A stretch of DNA of 64,000 nucleotides, from assembly GCA_021186555.1 (NCBI GenBank), contig JAJKFL010000003.1:41374408-41438407 (forward strand). The letters are read 5' to 3'. Origin of the DNA: Reticulitermes speratus. Lineage: Eukaryota; Arthropoda; Insecta; Blattodea; Rhinotermitidae. Under the pieces are notes generated by a model. The model did no database searches. It was given only the letters and a program-made list of their open reading frames with translations, and had not been told where the DNA came from. Each line of letters starts with the position of its first letter. The stretch's first letter is position 1. The translations under genes were made by a program, and so were the position numbers. Positions 23,700-35,939 of this stretch are shown here, in pieces.

Positions 23700-24838
23700 T
23701 GTGAGAAGCTGCAAATTCGCATCAAATAATCATAAAATTCTCTGTCTAACGGACTCTTTAAAATCCCTTGTATAAATTTCTGGTACATAATACGACATAT
23801 TGATGGCATGTGTAAAACGTTATATAGAGTTATATTTTGGCAAGACTGTACAACGGAACTACGCGATTCTTTGGAAAGGGATTAGAGAACTGCTCTGAGA
23901 GACCTGGATTCATCACAAGAAAGTATTTCGTATGCAAGGGATACAAATCCATTTCACGAACCTCAACCTGGGGGATTATGAAGGTCAGCAACGTGATTAT
24001 GGGCAGTGAGAAACGAATATAAAGCTTTCACATGCGCAGAACAATAACCTGCAACCATGAGAACCGACATGGCATTATGTTATTTCGGTAACTTACCAGA
24101 ACAATTTTAGTAAACAGCATTCTGTAAAATAATATCAGTGATTCCGTCTACATAGAAGGCCCATGATAAAGCACGCATTAATAATTACGCAATTTCATTA
24201 ACCATATTTTCCTACAACTTGCTTTGAGTTATAGATATATTGCCAAATATTAACCCCGTCGTTGTAAATGCAATCTTCAAGATACAAGAAAACTTCCACA
24301 CAAAATTCATGTGTTGTACCAAATCCTGCATGACGATTGTTTTACAGGGAACAGAGGTTTCATGCAAACAGCCATGACTTCGTTCTTCATTTTATATAAA
24401 ACCAGATAATGGATACATAGTATATTTTTCAAAAATTTATCACGTGTCTGAATTAATATCCTATAATAAATGGTCCTGTTGCGTCTCTAACTTCTGGTGA
24501 AGTCTCCATGTGCAAGTTTTAAAACTAGAAGACATTTGTCTGCATTCATCGAATGTGTATTCAACATATCAGTAGCTACACTCCATATATGGAGGCCAGC
24601 TCCTCAATTTAAAACCACAGGCTACGTCATGTCATGGTTATACGACACGGTCAAAATGGACGAAACTTGCTGCACAAACCAAGTCAAATCATATCGACTG
24701 TGTAACCGTAAGAATCATTTCAAAATGATTGTTTACAGTAGTAATATCATGGAAAGTGTTTCAAAGTTATACTAAGCAAAAATATATATTTTTAGAAAAA
24801 ACCTACATTTTTAGGTCCTTTGCTGTGACGTTTTAACC
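23700..24838. other. No recognisable feature
   Basis: AT-rich DNA. A 92-codon frame at 24497-24775 is not recognisable and lacks supporting signals. Confidence 0.4.
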
Positions 24839-25011
24839 TTCTAAAAGCTAACCTTGATTTCAGGCTTCCGCCGCGATGTTGATGAAATCTGTGGTCTTCT
24901 GGGTTATTACACGGCGTCGTGTGGTAATTATTAGGTAAATAATTATTAGGTAAATAATTACCACACGAGGCCGTGTAATAACCCAGAAGACCGCAGATTT
25001 CTAAAAGCTAA
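24839..25011. mobile_element. Palindromic element flanked by a 13-bp direct repeat
   Basis: Arms of 48 bases at 24885-24932 and 24953-25000 are inverted repeats with about four mismatches. They contain TCTTCTGGGTTATTACACGG. The centre holds a short duplication of TTATTAGGTAAATAA. TTCTAAAAGCTAA stands at 24839-24851 and again at 24999-25011, overlapping the outer end of the right arm by two bases. The left side has about 33 unpaired bases (CCTTGATTTCAGGC and on) before the arm. The variable-length direct repeat fits retrotransposition better than a cut-and-paste MITE. Confidence 0.65.
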
Positions 25012-25121
25012 TCACTAATTACATAATATTAGTTTTAAACTTTATAATATTCTATAACCAAAGCTTATAAAATTACAAGTTGTTAAACAAGAAATAATGG
25101 GTTGTGTAGTTAGGGAAAACA

Positions 25122-25316
25122 CATATCTATATGATCACGTATCTATATGATCACATGTCTATATGATCACTTATCTATATGATCACATGTCTATATGATC
25201 ACATATCTATATGATCACATGTCTATATGATCACATATCTATATGATCACATATCTATATGATCACATGTCTATATGATCACATATCTATATGATCACAT
25301 GTCTATATGATCACAT
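25122..25316. repeat. 16-bp minisatellite, about 12 copies
   Basis: The unit TCTATATGATCACATA alternates with TCTATATGATCACATG, with a few G or T variants. Each unit contains the palindrome TGATCA. The copies are nearly identical. Confidence 0.95.
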
Positions 25317-25426
25317 CCAACTCTAAAAATGAACTACAGCAAAGTGTTTCAGATAAGAAGAACGTTAATTATGCAGCGACGTCATAAACATTACCACATA
25401 ACTGCACATTACTCCCACACTCTTAC

Positions 25427-25477
25427 ACATACATACATACATACATACATACATACATACATACATACATACATACA
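25427..25477. repeat. (ACAT)n microsatellite
   Basis: About 12 perfect tetranucleotide copies followed by a short AC run. Confidence 0.95.
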
Positions 25478-25789
25478 CACACATACAACTCAGAAACTGC
25501 TGCAGACCCACACTCGTTATATCCACAACCACTCTTATCATCACTTAAAAGAACCGCTCCTTTCACCTAGATCTCTTGAATCAGCCCCTTGATGTAAGGG
25601 CTATTTCCATCAGGGAATATAATCAACAAAATTCAAAGCCACTCTATGTGTTGGACACGTATTTTAGACCAGCGCTCTGCAGCCCGGAGCCCATGACTTA
25701 ATCATACTTTAACGTGAGGTTCATCGCCATGAAAAAGGTTCAAAAGTGCGAAAATATAAGTTTACACATAATTAAAAATTTAAGAACAG

Positions 25790-25860
25790 AGCAGTCTGGC
25801 AGTGAAGCTTCTGACTTGTCTTCGGAAGATTCCTGATTCGTTTCTTGGCCGAGACACAGA
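25790..25860 (+). mobile_element. Possible tRNA-like SINE head
   Basis: CTGGCAGTGAAGCTTCTGAC could be a decayed A box and GATTCCTGATTCGTTTCTTGG a decayed B box at tRNA-like spacing. The following body is not shared with other copies here. Weak. Confidence 0.25.
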
Positions 25861-26384
25861 GCAACCTGGAATTTTCGAGGCTTTCCTCAAGTCTCTCAAG
25901 GAAATGCTGGAATAATACCTTAACTCAGACGACGACTCACTCCTTTCAGCACACCCAGCAGTTTGTCATTTCTGAGAGTGACATCCCGTTGTGTTTCCAT
26001 TAAGATACCAAAGATAAAAGCAGGCAGTCCAACATGACTAGATCTATTGGAAGAACAAAAGTTATTTTTTCTGTAAAAAAATATAGTTGTGCTGAAATGT
26101 GTGTTTAATTGTTCATACTACTGTCTTAATTTTTCGTCCACTATCATGCAAATATTCGACGCTATTTATATACAGCGTGGTTATGCCTACTACAAATAAA
26201 AATCAAAGACACACAAACTGTTCTTAATGACGTTTTGCGAGATATGAAGAAGAGTTATCCTAATGAGATACGCGAAGTACACACTCAAAATTAAGAAGAT
26301 TTATAATGCGTATTTTATGAGATAGGCGCACTAAATTTTCAGACATTAAGAAGCTACGCAGAGTCGCTAAAATGACTGCACAAC

Positions 26385-26470
26385 TCAGCCAGTTAAGTGA
26401 CTGGTTACGACCTGGAAGTCGGTGTTCGAGTGCTGGCAAACACAGGAATTTTTTTATCACCGTAACATGA
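26385..26470 (+). mobile_element. tRNA-like SINE head, decayed
   Basis: CAACTCAGCCAGTTAAGTG resembles an A box, and GTCGGTGTTCGAGTGCTGG a B box, about 40 bases apart as in tRNAs. The stems do not close well, so it is a relic and not a tRNA gene. Confidence 0.4.
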
Positions 26471-26599
26471 CCCTCTTTCGGAGACTCCAAACGCCTTGCT
26501 CAATAGGTATTCTTTCCTCGGGAGAGAAGAGGCGGAAGCGTGAAGCTAACTACCCTTCTCCTTCTTCACATAGACCTGAGGTTAAAGATCTATCCATCT

Positions 26600-27260
26600 T
26601 ACATTAAAAAGCCTATCACCTCTTTGTCACGTGCATTTATGCATAGGAAAAGGTCTAACGTTGGGCGAGATTTAAGGGTACGAGGGAGGTGAAATTTTAA
26701 ACTATATATTTATGGGTTATGACTGTAGTTTAACATGAGGTTAACTATGTATCGAAAAAGCCTACAGCCCCAAAATTCAAATGCCCTAATGGCGGAGGCA
26801 GCAGGTATCATCAAAATATCGGTAACAACCTACGAACCAGCAGCGCACGGTGCCAAAACTCAGGAGATTACAAGATTTGCACTACCTTTGTTCTTTTAAG
26901 CTTCTTACAGAACGTCCAAAAGCAAAGTTTACATTTTTCTGTAGAGATTCTTCGAAGCTGGCGACTTAACGTATAAATGCGGTCACAGAAGCGTGCTACT
27001 TCATTAAGGAACACACTCAGTACCTCTGTACAAAGAAATCAGTTTAACTGTGGCAAGTGTAAATGACAAATTACTCTTTATACTAAAACAACTACTAGTA
27101 AATAGAATTAGAATATTCACGTCTTTATATCGGTACGTCAAGTCTCCGGGGAGCACATTTAATGAAAACCTCCGTCGACTCTATAGAGATTAACTGAGAG
27201 TATGTTAAAAAATCAAAATTAAACAATCTTCTCCATTTTAGTCGAAGAAGCTGAAGTAAA
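26600..27260. other. No recognisable feature
   Basis: AT-rich DNA between SINE and LINE relics. Confidence 0.4.
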
Positions 27261-27265
27261 AAGAT

Positions 27266-27385
27266 AACTTGGAAGACCTAGGAGTAGGTGGGATTATAAT
27301 CTCGACTTAAAGTAACTGGGTGTGAGGACGTAGACCGGATTTAACTGGATCAGGACAGTATCCAGAAGCGGGCTCTTTTGAAAAT
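27266..27385 (+). pseudogene. LINE RT C-terminal remnant
   Basis: The frames read LGRPRSRWDYNLDLK, a stop, then EDVDRI, a stop, and LDQDSIQKRAL. This matches the pattern 'GRPR.RW..N...DL...G...VDWI.LAQDR..WRAL' common at LINE C-termini. One frame change and two stops are visible. Confidence 0.7.
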
Positions 27386-27399
27386 GGTTTGATAAGAGA

Positions 27400-28520
27400 C
27401 GGGGAAATTTGTAACTATTTCAGCGACTATCAACATCTCAAGAAGCATTCCATTTCATGTATTTAATAGAAGTTATTAAAATTAACGCAACTGGATGAGG
27501 TTCGAGTTAAATACGGGCTTCCGTATTAGCTTTCCTGAATTTTCTATCATGTATTCTATTATGATAAGGTTTAACTTAACCGTGGTGTGTAGGATCTAAA
27601 TTCATGGATTAACACATTCTCCTACTTTCGGTAATACAGGCATTTTTTTGTTTTCTTTTCTGGATGTCAGGAAAAACTATCATCATTCTATTTTGTATTT
27701 ATTCCCTTCTTTCGTAATGGTCATGTTGATTTGAAGGATGAATATCGTATGAAATTCGAAAATAACATACCAGAAAGACACTGGTAACTTAATCTTTATA
27801 AAGCAATTTCATTATACCCTTAGGGCAAATTAATGCTTTGGAATAACTCACGTGCCAGCTGTCGCCCTGTATCGCTCTCAATGCCCTGTTTCATATGAAT
27901 GATTGTGTGTCGTGTCACAGATTGGTTTTTGTTTTGTAACCGTCAACCCATTTCCCTCGGCGCAGCAGACACATTTGATCATTAGAGTACACTCTATATT
28001 CCGTTTGTATAAAATGGCGAACGACATTCTCATTAACGTACATCTACTCTCTATTTCCCTCATTAATTTCGTGTGTCTACTGTTTGATACCAACCTAAGC
28101 CTCTCCTAAGTTACTCCTACATAACCCTCCACCTACTGCTGCAGATCGGCTTGTACTCTCCCTGAAATCAGAGCTTGTTACACAAATATAAGGAAAATTA
28201 CTGCAAAGCATGCAAACTGCCTATCAGGAACGGAACAGAACATTTATAGACACACACAGTCAAGAGGGAAGTGTTTAATATCATTAAACAATTTCAATCC
28301 AGACTAAACACATAATCCATCAGGCGTAAACATTACACGACATTACGCTCATTAATAACCTATAAGGTTAAATATTATTCATTCCGTACATTTTAACTTT
28401 ATACGTATTTAAAGTCCTTCAAATGTACAATAGACTACATTTGTCGGACTTTAAATATAAACCTACAAGGTGTTTTATGTTATCAGAAAAATTTCTTCAG
28501 AAGTTTTTTACTTCGAGAAT
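27400..28520. other. No recognisable feature
   Basis: AT-rich sequence. The short frames overlap on both strands and match nothing I know. Confidence 0.4.
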
Positions 28521-28529
28521 CTGGAAGGA

Positions 28530-28700
28530 AGAGGGCACTTCAGTGATCTGAATATAGATGGAAGGACAATATTAAAATATATGTTGATGAAGTGAAGTCT
28601 GAGGGTGTGGAAAGTACTCATAAGAATCAGGATAGTCTGGGGCAGGTCTCTATGAACAATTTATGGCAATTTGGGCTACATAAAAGGAAATTTCCCGATG
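28530..28700 (+). pseudogene. LINE 3' end remnant
   Basis: GGGCACTTCAGTGATCTGAA and AATATAGATGGAAGGACAAT read 'GHFSDLNIDGRTILKYML', followed by 'LRVW' and later 'NLGYIKG' or 'FGLHKRKFP' in a neighbouring frame. This is the same 'DGRIILK' block as at 16640 and 47511, with stops. Confidence 0.6.
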
Positions 28701-29280
28701 ACATGACAGAATGTGTGTATGTAGGAGGATTTGTATTAGTAACGTGAAAAACCACCGATGCATTCTTACAGGAACGAAGGTCTAATGGCCTCTCTCTGCG
28801 CCCCGACGTGAGGAATTGCGAATAACAGGACGAAGTTGGTGATGACGCAGCATTAGTTGGAGGTCTGCTACTGCGATAGCAAAAGCGCAAAGGTTGCAAT
28901 ATATTAAGTGCGTAACTTGAACAACCTTCTCAGAAAACATTCATCTGGAAGACCACGAAATAACGGCATGAACACAATAAAATGGATTACATTAATATGT
29001 ACTGCAGTTGTGAACTGAACTGCAGTCTCTCAGAATCATGTTACGTGCAAGACCTTGTTCATATAAATTATTATTAACTGGAACTACATGCAAAAGGCAC
29101 AATTATTACGCTCCCTACCTGACGACATCAGGCGTAGAACAAGTGCACCAACTGAGGAAGACGTAGAGGAAGTCAGGCTACTTACCTGTAACAGAAGAAG
29201 AATACACAAATTTAAACTCCATTTGTCACGTCCAAGTTGAGTAATAACATATATATACATATATAACGTTCATCTTAGAA
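28701..29280. other. No recognisable feature
   Basis: No element or gene is supported. Confidence 0.4.
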
Positions 29281-29283
29281 CAG

Positions 29284-29508
29284 GCCATGAAAGCCCAGAG
29301 GGGGAGTAGAGGTATAGCTTTACTCTTTCTTTAACCTCGGCGCTAGATGGGGTGGGTGGTTAACGCCACGCTGCGGCCGCTTTACCCCCGGGAATGACCC
29401 GGTACCCATTGTATAAAAGGCGAGGTGGGACCCACAGCCGGTCTGGACGATGCATAAAATGTCGCCCCCACCTGGAGTCGATCCCCGAAACACCCCGCCC
29501 GCAGCGAG
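29284..29508 (-). mobile_element. SINE family C, 5'-truncated
   Basis: The body runs from CAGGCCATGAAAGCCCAGAG through CCCGGGAATGACCCGGTACC to GGAGTCGATCCCC, the inverted B box. The outer part of the tRNA head, with the A box, is missing: the match stops at CGCAGCGAGTCG. Compare 43835-44102, which keeps the whole head. Confidence 0.8.
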
Positions 29509-29519
29509 TCGACATACAT

Positions 29520-30420
29520 ACGAGTATATATATATGCGCATACGAGTAATTACGTATATTCGGAAAATACGAGACAGTCCTCACATAGGAACCAAATAAA
29601 GGCATTAATGCATTACATTGACATCTAAAAGCAAGTCCCCAGTTAGAATTACGTTGGTTATTTCAAAGTTTGTGACTCTGTGTCTTTGCCCACATAACAT
29701 GCCAAGTTCTGATTGCACTGAAGCCTGCTGTAGTATGTTTTTATCAAGCTACAATTACCGTTCAAATAAGCTTAACAGGATACGAAATTAAACCACTTAC
29801 ACGTACTTCATATGACAATTGCATTTTAACAAATCCCATAATTTAACTATGTAAATGTCACTGCGTTATCATCACTTAGAGAAGCCATGTAAATCATTAA
29901 CATAACAACAGTGACAATGGTATATACCCTGTCATTCAAATCATAGCGCCTGTTTAAGCATGGAACAGTACTGCTTAGCAACTATCCATCTGACAATTTG
30001 GGATCTGGAATCAGCTGTGATAGACAAGAAGTGATTAGCAGATCATCCAAACAATTACAGGTTCCAGTTAAAACAAATCTGTAATGCATTACACACTGCA
30101 AGTGCATTCTGCTGTAGCAAGCATATCTCTCTTAGGCACACAGGTGATGACGGACCAGTGATTTGTCATTGACAGGCAAACTTGCGGGCAATAACGAAAT
30201 AACAACCATACAGATAACTCTCATCGCTTTAACTTTGAACTGGAGACTTAAAGGTTGTCTGGTCACAAATGTCTGACGTCATGCTTTGCGGAGGCATTTA
30301 CCTTTTAATACACGGAAGACGTCAGAGGTCGCCTTCCAATGACGGAGAACAAACAGAAATTTATGACTTACAGTGGTAAAGATAAGTTGCCTTTGTTCCA
30401 GCCATAAAGACGTGTGGGTC
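29520..30420. other. No recognisable feature
   Basis: Begins with a short ATATAT run near 29526, then unremarkable sequence. Confidence 0.4.
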
Positions 30421-30424
30421 ATTG

Positions 30425-30562
30425 GCTGTATAGGTCACATAAACTCGGCACTACAGCGGCGGTCAGTGGTCAGTTTCACGACATTGCAATTTTAGGCCCG
30501 GTGAGAAGCCCCGATACCCATTGGATTCGAGGCCGTGAGCCCCAAAGCGGGGCTGGAAGTTT
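30425..30562 (-). mobile_element. Degraded SINE family C copy
   Basis: CTCGGCACTACAGCGGCGG, CCCGATACCCATTGGA and GAGCCCCAAAGCGGGGCTGG can be laid along the family C body in order, with about a third of bases changed. It is an old copy. Confidence 0.45.
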
Positions 30563-30564
30563 TG

Positions 30565-31390
30565 GGAATAGAACCACGATTCCTTCCTTTTGTAGCAAGT
30601 AGCATAATCACGATATCCAATGCACCATATAATTTGCAGAGGGTACTGTAATAACATGTCGAAGAAGGACTTCAGTTGAAGTGGTTAGATTGCTAAGCAC
30701 GTTACATTTTGTGATCTCACATCAAGATATTTTCCAGAATACTGTTTTAAATGCTATATAAACTGTATCTAAAAAAACTCGTAAAGAATAATAAGCAATT
30801 CTTTTACAAAATTTCACGATTATTGGAACAAACAGTACTTAATTAATGTGACATCCGAAGACAAAATAATTTATAACGCCTCTGCAATGGAGTTATATAG
30901 TTAACAAATGATTATCACTTTTTTTAACATCCTTTCCTGCACCCAAAAACCCTTCCGAGGGCCGCAACGTGTACGCAGATATACAGTTGGCGATCTCCCA
31001 TCAACTGTAAATATATTGTTGTTCCTTCATTTTATCACACACACAAACATCTTTAAATGTATATGTCATTTTCAAGTTACGCCTTAAACTTTATATAACA
31101 ATACATTTTACGTACTATGTTCCACAATGAATCAATTTATGAAGAATGTTAAATAAAGTGACCTAAACATGCTTTTTAATTACTTCAGCCTTTGCGTCAC
31201 ACATGTAAATATCAAGGGGCGTTGTGAAGTATAAATATGTATCAGTTTGATAAAATAATGTAGGGACAAAATTTTAACTGTGCATAAGTCATATGCGCCT
31301 CGCCTTTCATTTACCTTAGTAAATTAGTAATTAATGTAAAATTTGTATGTATGTTACAACAGCTAGGGTTCAAATAGTAGAACACATCAG
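30565..31390. other. No recognisable feature
   Basis: AT-rich; no transposon end is visible upstream of the transposase relic. Confidence 0.4.
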
Positions 31391-31394
31391 ACTC

Positions 31395-32000
31395 TCACAA
31401 TGAAATATATGTCTGGTTATGTGAAAAAACAGAATTGTCGCTACTGGGATCCAAACAACCCAAATGAACATCACCAAAGTCCTCTGCATAGTGAAAAAGT
31501 GAAAGTGTGGTGTGCAGTTTCTTCTCACGACATAATTGGTCCCTATTTCGTTGAGAATGAGGAGGGGCTTACAGTAACACTCAAGGCAGAGTGTTACAAA
31601 GTCATGCTGGAAATATTTCTAGGAAATGAGTTACGTCCTCTTGAGCTCGATTTGGCTATGGTTCCAACGGGATGGAGCAACTGCTCACAGATTTCCATGC
31701 AAGTCCTCACGACAATGTTTCCAGGCAGACTTATTTCTTGTTTCCTGGTCATGACCTGGCCCGCCCGCTCGCCTGATGGTGCAGTACCAGACTACTTTCT
31801 TTGGGGCTACGTCAAAAGCAAGGTACATGAAACACGTCCTGCCAATATTGACGACTTAAAACAGCAAATTAGGGAGTGTATTCAAGGGATCCATAAGGAA
31901 ATACTACAACGTGTTATGATAGCCTGTCCACCGCGACTGCAAGAGTGTACTGAACGACATGGTGGTCATCTACAAAGTGTCATATTCAAACAGTAATGGT
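31395..32000 (+). pseudogene. Tc/mariner-superfamily transposase, broken
   Basis: A 198-codon frame covers the C-terminal two thirds of a DDE/D transposase. It shows VKVWCAVSSHDIIGPYF at residues 35-50, PARSPDGAVPDYFLWG near 121-136 with the third catalytic Asp at residue 131, and RLQECTERHGGHLQSV near the end. This is the IS630/Tc/mariner group. The second catalytic Asp should lie in 'WFQ.DGATAH'. That phrase is present at 31659-31688 but in another frame, because an insertion before it is compensated by a loss after it. The first Asp region and the DNA-binding domain are missing upstream, and no inverted repeats were found. The protein cannot be active. Confidence 0.88.
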
Positions 32001-32830
32001 TCAGATTAATTTTCATGGACATGGAAATGTATCTGCTAGTGTTAATAAAATATTGCCACTTTTCCGTAAACTGTTATTTCATTTCAAAAACCGTCAGGTG
32101 CTTTTGACGCAGCCTATACTTCAATGGAGATTCCGTGCCCCAATTGTTCTACGGTGTGGACATTAAAAATAAAATTCAGAAGGGAATTTCGAAACCTAGA
32201 TGTCAATCATACTACGACAAATTAAACTACAGGAAAGTCAGTACTGTTAAAAACATCAGAGAGCAAGTTTATTCTCTACAGACAGGATATAAGCAAATCA
32301 CGTGAACCTGTCTGAAGCAGTGCATATTACACTTAGTTGTAAGACACAAAAATGGGTTTTCATTAAAATGAGTTAAGAGAGTAAGGATACGAACTGTATG
32401 AACGTAGGGATGCTCACTGCCAGCTCTTCTTAGTACTGAAGCCACTAACTCAGCTGTACATCATTGGTTTTCTGCTTCGCAGATTTGTGTTTACACAGCG
32501 TGTATTCCAAATGCAGATTTGTTCAACTGTGACTTCACACGCAATTTACTTTTACGAGTACGAATCTATTTTGGACGTGACTAATTTTCTGTCTAACCTC
32601 AGAAATATATTAAAAGATAATCACTATTATTATTTCTCTTTTAACGTGTTTATTCAAGGTAAATAAAGCACTGTGACGTTTATATATTTAGGCGTTTCGC
32701 AAATCCTAGGGATATTTGCTTGAATGACTCACTCGTCTATTGAAAAGGTCAGCTATCTTAATGTGAATCATCCCCGTTGTGTTTACAATAATGCACGTTT
32801 TCTCAGTCAAAACACAATTTTACTATTTAA
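32001..32830. other. Probable transposon 3' flank, then nothing recognised
   Basis: The bases after the transposase stop (to about 32110, with AATAAAATATTGCC) probably belong to the same transposon. No inverted terminal repeat can be paired. The rest is plain AT-rich DNA. Confidence 0.4.
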
Positions 32831-32833
32831 TAA

Positions 32834-32880
32834 ATCAGCTACATGTTTCTGCTACTGTTATTAGCCATCATCAGGCCGAT
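32834..32880 (-). ncRNA. Hammerhead-ribozyme-like motif (copy c)
   Basis: Read on the minus strand: ATCGGC (outer helix, 32880-32875), core CTGATGA (32874-32868), stem II GCTA/TAGC with loop ATAACAG, A, GAA (32849-32847), mini-helix AC/GT around AT, then A, then GCTGAT (32839-32834). ATCGGC and GCTGAT form six pairs including one G-U. The outer helix is unlike those of copies a and b in sequence, yet complementary. The 3' flank TTTATTAAATAGTAAAATTG resembles that of copy b. Confidence 0.6.
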
Positions 32881-33321
32881 CCCAAGAAAATAAAAAGAAA
32901 ATATAATACAGTTGCAATGTTGGTCGGAGATCTCGGACCTTATAAATGTTTTATACAAAGTATGAATTATGTCAAATACCGTGCTAATCTGTGAAAATGG
33001 ATAGCATATGTGTACCGGTAAATATGTATTCGCAAAATTTTAGGCATTTGTTTGGAAATATGTAAACAACTATTAGGCAAGAATTTTGAGTACTCTAGTT
33101 AGTACACCAGTGGATTAAGCCATGTGAATAATGCAGTGACATCTTAAAGACCTCTGATGTAAACTTGGGGATCAGTGCCCGTTAATGATAACGGAGTGTT
33201 GCTATTTTCATGCATTAGCAAAAAGAATCTAACTCTAAGTATTAGAGTTCTTTCTGAAAATGTTATAGTCTCTAAATTGTTAATGAACTTCCTGGTTTTT
33301 ACACTACAACGGTGCTTACAA

Positions 33322-33436
33322 GATTCCAGCCCTGTACCTTATCCCGAGCCAGCTGACTCCAGTCAACAATTTTACACGCTCTTTGTTTCACAACAATTTT
33401 AACATCGTTCTCCCATCTGTGCTTTGGTCTCCACAT
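33322..33436 (-). pseudogene. LINE RT C-terminal fragment, open frame
   Basis: The minus strand reads MWRPKHRWENDVKIVVK and then ACKIVDWSQLARDKVQGWN without a stop. This fits 'GRP..RW.DDI.......DW...A.DR..W', the C-terminal signature of non-LTR reverse transcriptases. It differs from the 'LRVP' type at 47511. It is only about 38 codons, so it is a fragment. Confidence 0.65.
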
Positions 33437-33439
33437 TGA

Positions 33440-35685
33440 CCTACGAAATTACTCTATACGTTTTTCGTTTATTACGTACATGCGTTCGAGTTCCCAACCT
33501 CTTCCTCCTCGACGGAAAAGAAGGAAATGTAATTTATGAATAAGTATTAGAAACAACTGACCTTGACATGTGTGTGAGCACAGGTACAAACACTGCGTAC
33601 ATAAAATAAATGATAAAAATGAGAAAGTAACAGTGAAATGCAGTGCATTAAGAACACTCTTATGGTCACAAAATAACAAAGCACTTTATCCATTAGCATA
33701 GGCCTCCGACACAATAAGGTGACAATTTAGACCATAAATGGTATTTACCACTTCGACTCTGCTCTGAAGTCGCCTCCATACAGACGCACGAAACCACAAC
33801 TTCTCCTTCCAAACGTAGTTTAGCTCCTACTTTTGTAGGCCTAATTGATAATCGATACTGACTGTAAATCTTCAGTATAAAAGCATCTAGACGTGTCAGA
33901 ATTCTGACGAATGTATGGACACCAGGCTACAGCAACCATAAAGTGACAAAATTATTTTAATATAAGAGTCGGATAAAATCCCATTAAAGAAACACGTGTT
34001 CACGTCATAGAGCAATGTTTTATCTTCTGTTTATTCTTATTTGGTGCTATTGTCCATTCTCTCTTCAGATATCTCTTTAAGTATTTCGTTATTTCATCAC
34101 CACCATTATTATTAATAATATGCCTATATTTATAACCATTCATATTAATATTCTGAAATTCGCATATTATATTGTTTGTTAAATGAGAGGGAAATTTTAA
34201 AACTAACCCCGATATTCATTTAATACATATGACCGGATATTCATTATGATAAATATTAATTAATGACATTTTTGAGTACATAACAAATGTATTGTAAACG
34301 TACACAGAATGAGCACTGAAGAACTACTAGTCATCCATGTATTGTTATAGAGTCACATTTTTTGGTGACGCAAACTTTTATTCGTTAACGTTACAAGCCT
34401 ATGTGAAATGAAGTGTTAAATTACAGAATTTTTGCTTCTGACTTTCCTCTGTGTATGGACCTCGAGTTCTGTATTACAATGTTCTCGTGATTAACCGGCT
34501 CACGTATTAATAGGCCTATACATGTCAGTGATATTAAATATAAAAATTTCTCTACAAAATATTACATACAGAATCGCAGCCTAGGGACTTGTTAAGTTAA
34601 AAGTGTAAAATTGTAATTAGGATTTTAATTTGTTTCGAATAACTTTGTATAACCCAGATTAACATTTTGAGTTAACGTGAAGTTCCTTAGGGCAGCAGAA
34701 GATATGACTGAGACCTTTTAATGAACATTTCAGTTCCACGTACAGGCAATTTCATGAAACCGGATTTGTGACAAGCGGAAACAATTTATGTCCGCTGTTG
34801 TTTATTTCCTGCTTTCTGAACACCTGCCCAAAACGCACTTTCAAGCCAAACGACACCGATAAGTATTTTAATTTGAGGCACAATATTCCGTGAAATCAAC
34901 ACAATATGTTTTCTATTGCAGTTTATATAATATACAAACCACATAAAGGGCGTAGCTATTAACACTGGCTGGTAATTTCTGAATGCGAGTTTCAGAACCT
35001 TACTCAAAATAAAACACCGTATCACTACCCGTATGGTGTACAGACGGCAGAGTACTCCCTTAAGAGATGATGTAAACAGGACAAGATCTGGATAATTCTA
35101 GGCTTGCAACGCGGTTCAGTGACAGGGTGGGTCCTCTTTCTAAGTAATCGCACCGTTTAAAAACAGGCCATTTTCGCGAGTTCTGGAGATCCTTTCTGTT
35201 TCCACCTTAAAGGAGAAGTGGATACGCAATGGCCTTTGCTGAAATTTACAGCAATCTGCGGGTCAAACAGCTATAAGAAGGCTGCGTCTGATGTATCAGT
35301 TCCCACTAGATTTTGAGTATGTATATAATTGTCGACTGGAATCATTGGAGCTGGGAATCCTATATTCTGCTCAATATATTCATCTTAGGATATATATGGC
35401 TATATACGCATACATAAAATCATTACCTACGATATTTTTGCTTCTCTCTATCGGTGGCCTAATGCTAGGTGATTATAATCTGTTTTGCAATTTATAATCA
35501 ATTATTTTATAGCTGTGTTACTTCATTTGATAAGCGTTTAATTTATAATGCGATCAGTATGCTGCAGCATGAAGGTCAATAATACATGAAACCTATGGTC
35601 ATAAGGCTGACATAGGAAATAAGCTATTTCATTGTTGCAGTATATTTTTTGAAGAAAACAATTAACGAATAGCAAAGGCTTCTTT
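33440..35685. other. No recognisable feature
   Basis: 2.2 kb of AT-rich DNA without a supported gene or element. Confidence 0.4.
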
Positions 35686-35689
35686 ATGG

Positions 35690-35935
35690 CGAGCCTTAAG
35701 GCTTATTGTGCAACCTTTATGATGAAGATGAAGAGAAAGAGGATTAGTTTTTTCATTTTTCCAAGTAATGGAGCACCGGTGTAATGAAATCGACGGGAAA
35801 AAACCGAAATACTCGGGAAAAAATCTGTCCCAGTGCCACTTTGTCCACCACAAATCTCACATAAACTGAGCCAGGATCGAACCCGGGCCTCCGCGGTTGG
35901 AAGCCTGGTACTAACCGACTGAGCCATGGACGACC
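35690..35935 (-). mobile_element. SINE family D, full length
   Basis: On the minus strand: GGTCGTCCATGGCTCAGTCGG (A box TGGCTCAGTCGG), then GCCCGGGTTCGATCCTGGC (B box). The body follows with GTGGTGGACAAAGTGGCACTG, a CCCGAGTATTTCGG block, TACACCGGTGCTCC and the 3' end AAGCCTTAAGGCTCGCC. The same body is at 50077-50302. The A and B boxes are almost ideal, so pol III transcription is possible. The anticodon arm is not tRNA-like enough for a tRNA gene. No clear target-site duplication was found. Confidence 0.85.
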
Positions 35936-35939
35936 ATAA

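Noticed and set aside
35855-35935. tRNA gene candidate with near-ideal A and B boxes
   Set aside because: The acceptor and anticodon stems do not close, and it is joined to a SINE body shared with 50077-50302.
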